A DNA stretch of 64,000 bases from Diphasiastrum complanatum (taxonomy: Eukaryota > Streptophyta > Lycopodiopsida > Lycopodiales > Lycopodiaceae). Shown piece by piece: positions 61,438 to 64,000 of this stretch. The notes beneath the pieces were generated by a model that was not told the DNA's origin, made no database searches, and worked only from the letters and a program-made list of their open reading frames with translations. The stretch covers positions 47,476,476 to 47,540,475 of the forward strand of contig CM055107.1 of assembly GCA_029204225.1 (NCBI GenBank), in the 5' to 3' direction. The translations under genes and the position numbers were made by a program. Within the stretch, counting starts at the first letter, position 1. Each line of letters opens with the position of its first letter.

Positions 61438-63645
61438 AAGCTTTATCTTTGGTGAATTAGGGTCAATATGATTGTAGTGTTAGATGTTGAGTTATAAGCA
61501 TGTGAATGAATTTGAACTATGATATCACTTTCATGGGAACGAATCTCCGTATGACAAGTTGTAACCTCCTCGTCGCTTGGTGCTTTGCATTTCTAGAATC
61601 TAGGGTTAAAGGTGGATAGGAAATATCTGCTACATATAAAGATGATAGGCAGCAACACAAGATTCCAACTTCATTACTTCTCCTACATACACAGATCATA
61701 CATACTTCTCACAATGATGCAATCATCCATCCATGTACGCAAGGTTTCATCGATCAAAGATCATACCTTTCAAATTGACTTCTCTCCAACAATGTGAGGG
61801 TGAAAGTATTACACAACATTGATGCTAATTGACTTGATTGGATGGCCATAGATTTGTATGAGGCTTTAGGAGGAGCCAAAGGACAAGTGGATGTACTATA
61901 CCATGTGTGTGAAACAAGTCAGGTCAGTCCAAGCCTAAAGATTTTTGTATATACTCCAATTTGGAGCTCATTTGGTGAGGACAATTTGAAGAGACCTTGA
62001 GAATTTTGCATCAAGCTAGTCTATCTCTCTATTTGCATGCATTTTGGTAAATCCAATGCTTCGATTAATGCTATTACTTTGCACTATGGTCTATGTCTGT
62101 ATACGAGGCTGTGGTAGCAATTTTTAGTCGTGCTAAAGTTTGCATATTGTGTACTACTTCATTTTTGACATCTTTGCCATTGGTTGCTTCATTAACCCTA
62201 AACTAAAATAATGATGACCAAACTGGAGATCTGGCAAGCTGTTTAACAAGACAACAGATTAGGCTGCATGATCAATGCACCAAAGATGAATGTGATGGGG
62301 ACTAAGGTATTCAAAAAATACTTGCAATGGTTATGATGGTTGTGATAAATAAACAGCTACAGTTACAACTGAAAAACAAAAGTGCTACATTGGGAAGCCG
62401 CTTATAAATAACTTGCAAACGGTGAAAGTGTTGTGTTCTATTTGCCAGAACAATCATCTTGCAATAGATGATTCTCGTCTTGCTTTCAAAACTTTGAAGG
62501 TTTACCTCACTCTCAGTTTTAATCAATACCAAAACAATGCCCATAGCCTAATAACAAGAGCATATTGCATATAACAAACCAAAAGGCAGCATTCTACAAG
62601 TTCTCTTTTGTACACCCAAGGGCTTGTCTAATTCATTAGGTATGCACATTAAAAGCATCATTAGTGCATATTAAATTTTATCCCATTTAACATTTAAAGT
62701 TGTTGACAGTGAAACGACATCTACACTGTTGTGGACACCTAGACACGAATTGTCTACAAGAAATGGCCAATGGTATTGGTAAAGGTACCAATGCATTGAC
62801 AGTATTGCTCAGATTCTATGCATCAGTGAGACCAATTTTCATCTCATTTGACAGACCGAGTTGTTCAAAAGTCATTTGCACCGTATATGCATTTTGGCCT
62901 TCGGAGGTATTGGCATAAGATACAATTTGTATGCACGAGGATGTTTATTTGATATCGGAAAAACTATGAGCTTTCAACATGGCACATCTCAACAAACACA
63001 AAATCAATAGATTAAATATGGAGGCCTCTGTAAGTCCATATTGAAAACAACTTATGTAACTTGGACCTCACCCTAAACTCTAAACCACAAGAAAATCATC
63101 TATGACACATTATCACAAGTAAACTCTATAGAAAAACAAGCTTCCTTGAACAATGCGAGGAACCTTGTTAACCAGAGAAAAAACATCATTTTCATTCCAG
63201 ACTAATCTTCAAGGCACCAATTAGTTTGCTGGTTGTATAACCTGTCTCCCAAATCACCCCTTCTTATTCAATGTATGTATATGCTCATGGAGGAAAAATG
63301 GAACTGATGTTTGTATCATACGAAAATTTTAAGGGATTTGGCAGAACAGAAATGTCATCTTAGTAAAGCAACAAAAAATAATCCCCCTAGCAAACATGCA
63401 AAAGGATGGAAAGCTTGGTTCGGCCAGTCAAACAGAACTCATTCTTGTGCAAGGCAACAGATTTCTAGAAGAGAAATGGCTTTAAAACATCCAACATGAA
63501 AAGCACTTACATTATTCAACACATACTGTAAATATATCTGTGAATATTTTGTCTTGGCATTGAATCACAGTAAGTTAAATATATCATTAGTATATAATAG
63601 TAGAACTCGGATGATTAGCATCAGATTTCTACAAAGAATATAATT

Positions 63646-63689
63646 CAACATGGGGCAAGGGTCCAACATGGGGCAAAGGTTCAACATGG
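63646..63689. repeat. 18-bp tandem repeat
   Basis: CAACATGGGGCAAGGGTC-type units start at 63646, 63664 and 63682 (the third partial). It is non-coding as far as can be seen. Confidence 0.85.
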
Positions 63690-64000
63690 CAGCCTCCGGG
63701 GTTACCCTGAAAAACAAGGTAATGTGATTAATAATGTATCACAATGTATCAAGAACTTCCTTGACAAGGAGCCAAGAGACATCCAGCGTGGAGGAAGGTG
63801 TTGAAGTAGGGAATTCATTATTTACTTCTACCTCTTGGAAACCTGTACAACTCAAGGTTACCTTTAGACACTAGAAAGTAAGCTTTTTTAAAATCATCAA
63901 ATAGCAACATGCCACTCAGATGGCAATCATATGGAGGTCATCCATCTCTCTAACTCATGTTAAGTCCAAACTCTTAAGTCTAGCCCAAATTTATTAATTG

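Noticed and set aside
63640-63710. Possible - strand exon after TTTTTCAG at 63703
   Set aside because: The frames beyond it are short and partly encoded by an 18-bp tandem repeat; no protein family is recognised.

Overview
The window is nuclear DNA of a land plant with large, repeat-filled introns. The evidence is a plant-type split gene with GT-AG introns, Ty1/copia and Ty3/gypsy retroelements, AP-endonuclease LINEs and one short TTTAGGG telomere-like patch. A fern or gymnosperm-like genome fits the 5-15 kb introns better than a compact angiosperm; this is inference, not proof.

One real host gene is recognised: the 3' three quarters of UTP21 (WDR36), a WD40 protein of the UTP-B part of the U3 snoRNP/SSU processome, on the + strand. 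Fourteen exons (482 to 50287, 2286 nt, 761 codons plus stop) join in phase without a break, and the stop at 50285-50287 ends a well conserved C-terminus. The first exons, about 150 codons by comparison with the family, lie upstream of base 1. Thirteen introns range from 138 nt to 14.5 kb, so under 5 percent of the gene span is coding.

The introns are filled with dead transposons. The 9.5 kb intron (15984-25510) holds a copia RT/RNase H relic split by a solo LTR with a 5-bp target duplication, a 76-bp-arm hairpin, and a deleted Ty3/gypsy chromovirus. The 4.7 kb intron (25554-30205) has another gypsy relic with a CCHC knuckle. The 2.6 kb intron (30756-33386) has an integrase relic resembling the chromovirus. 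The 14.5 kb intron (34099-48645) contains five LINE copies (A and B on -, C, D and E on +) plus a gypsy gag relic. LINE copies of this family end in CATTAATAAA followed by a pyrimidine microsatellite, and three times the next 5'-truncated LINE begins directly at the microsatellite tail of the previous one.

Downstream of UTP21 (50.3-64 kb) there is no recognisable host gene. This part holds a 204-bp TIR element, a small foldback, two copia relics on the - strand (54.8-55.7 kb and 57.1-60.5 kb) separated by an LTR-like block with an initiator-tRNA-Met primer site, and a long GT/GA microsatellite. The most unusual features are the LINE chain joined at CT microsatellites, the fully RNA-pairable hairpin, and a GT microsatellite that forms a UTP21 splice donor.
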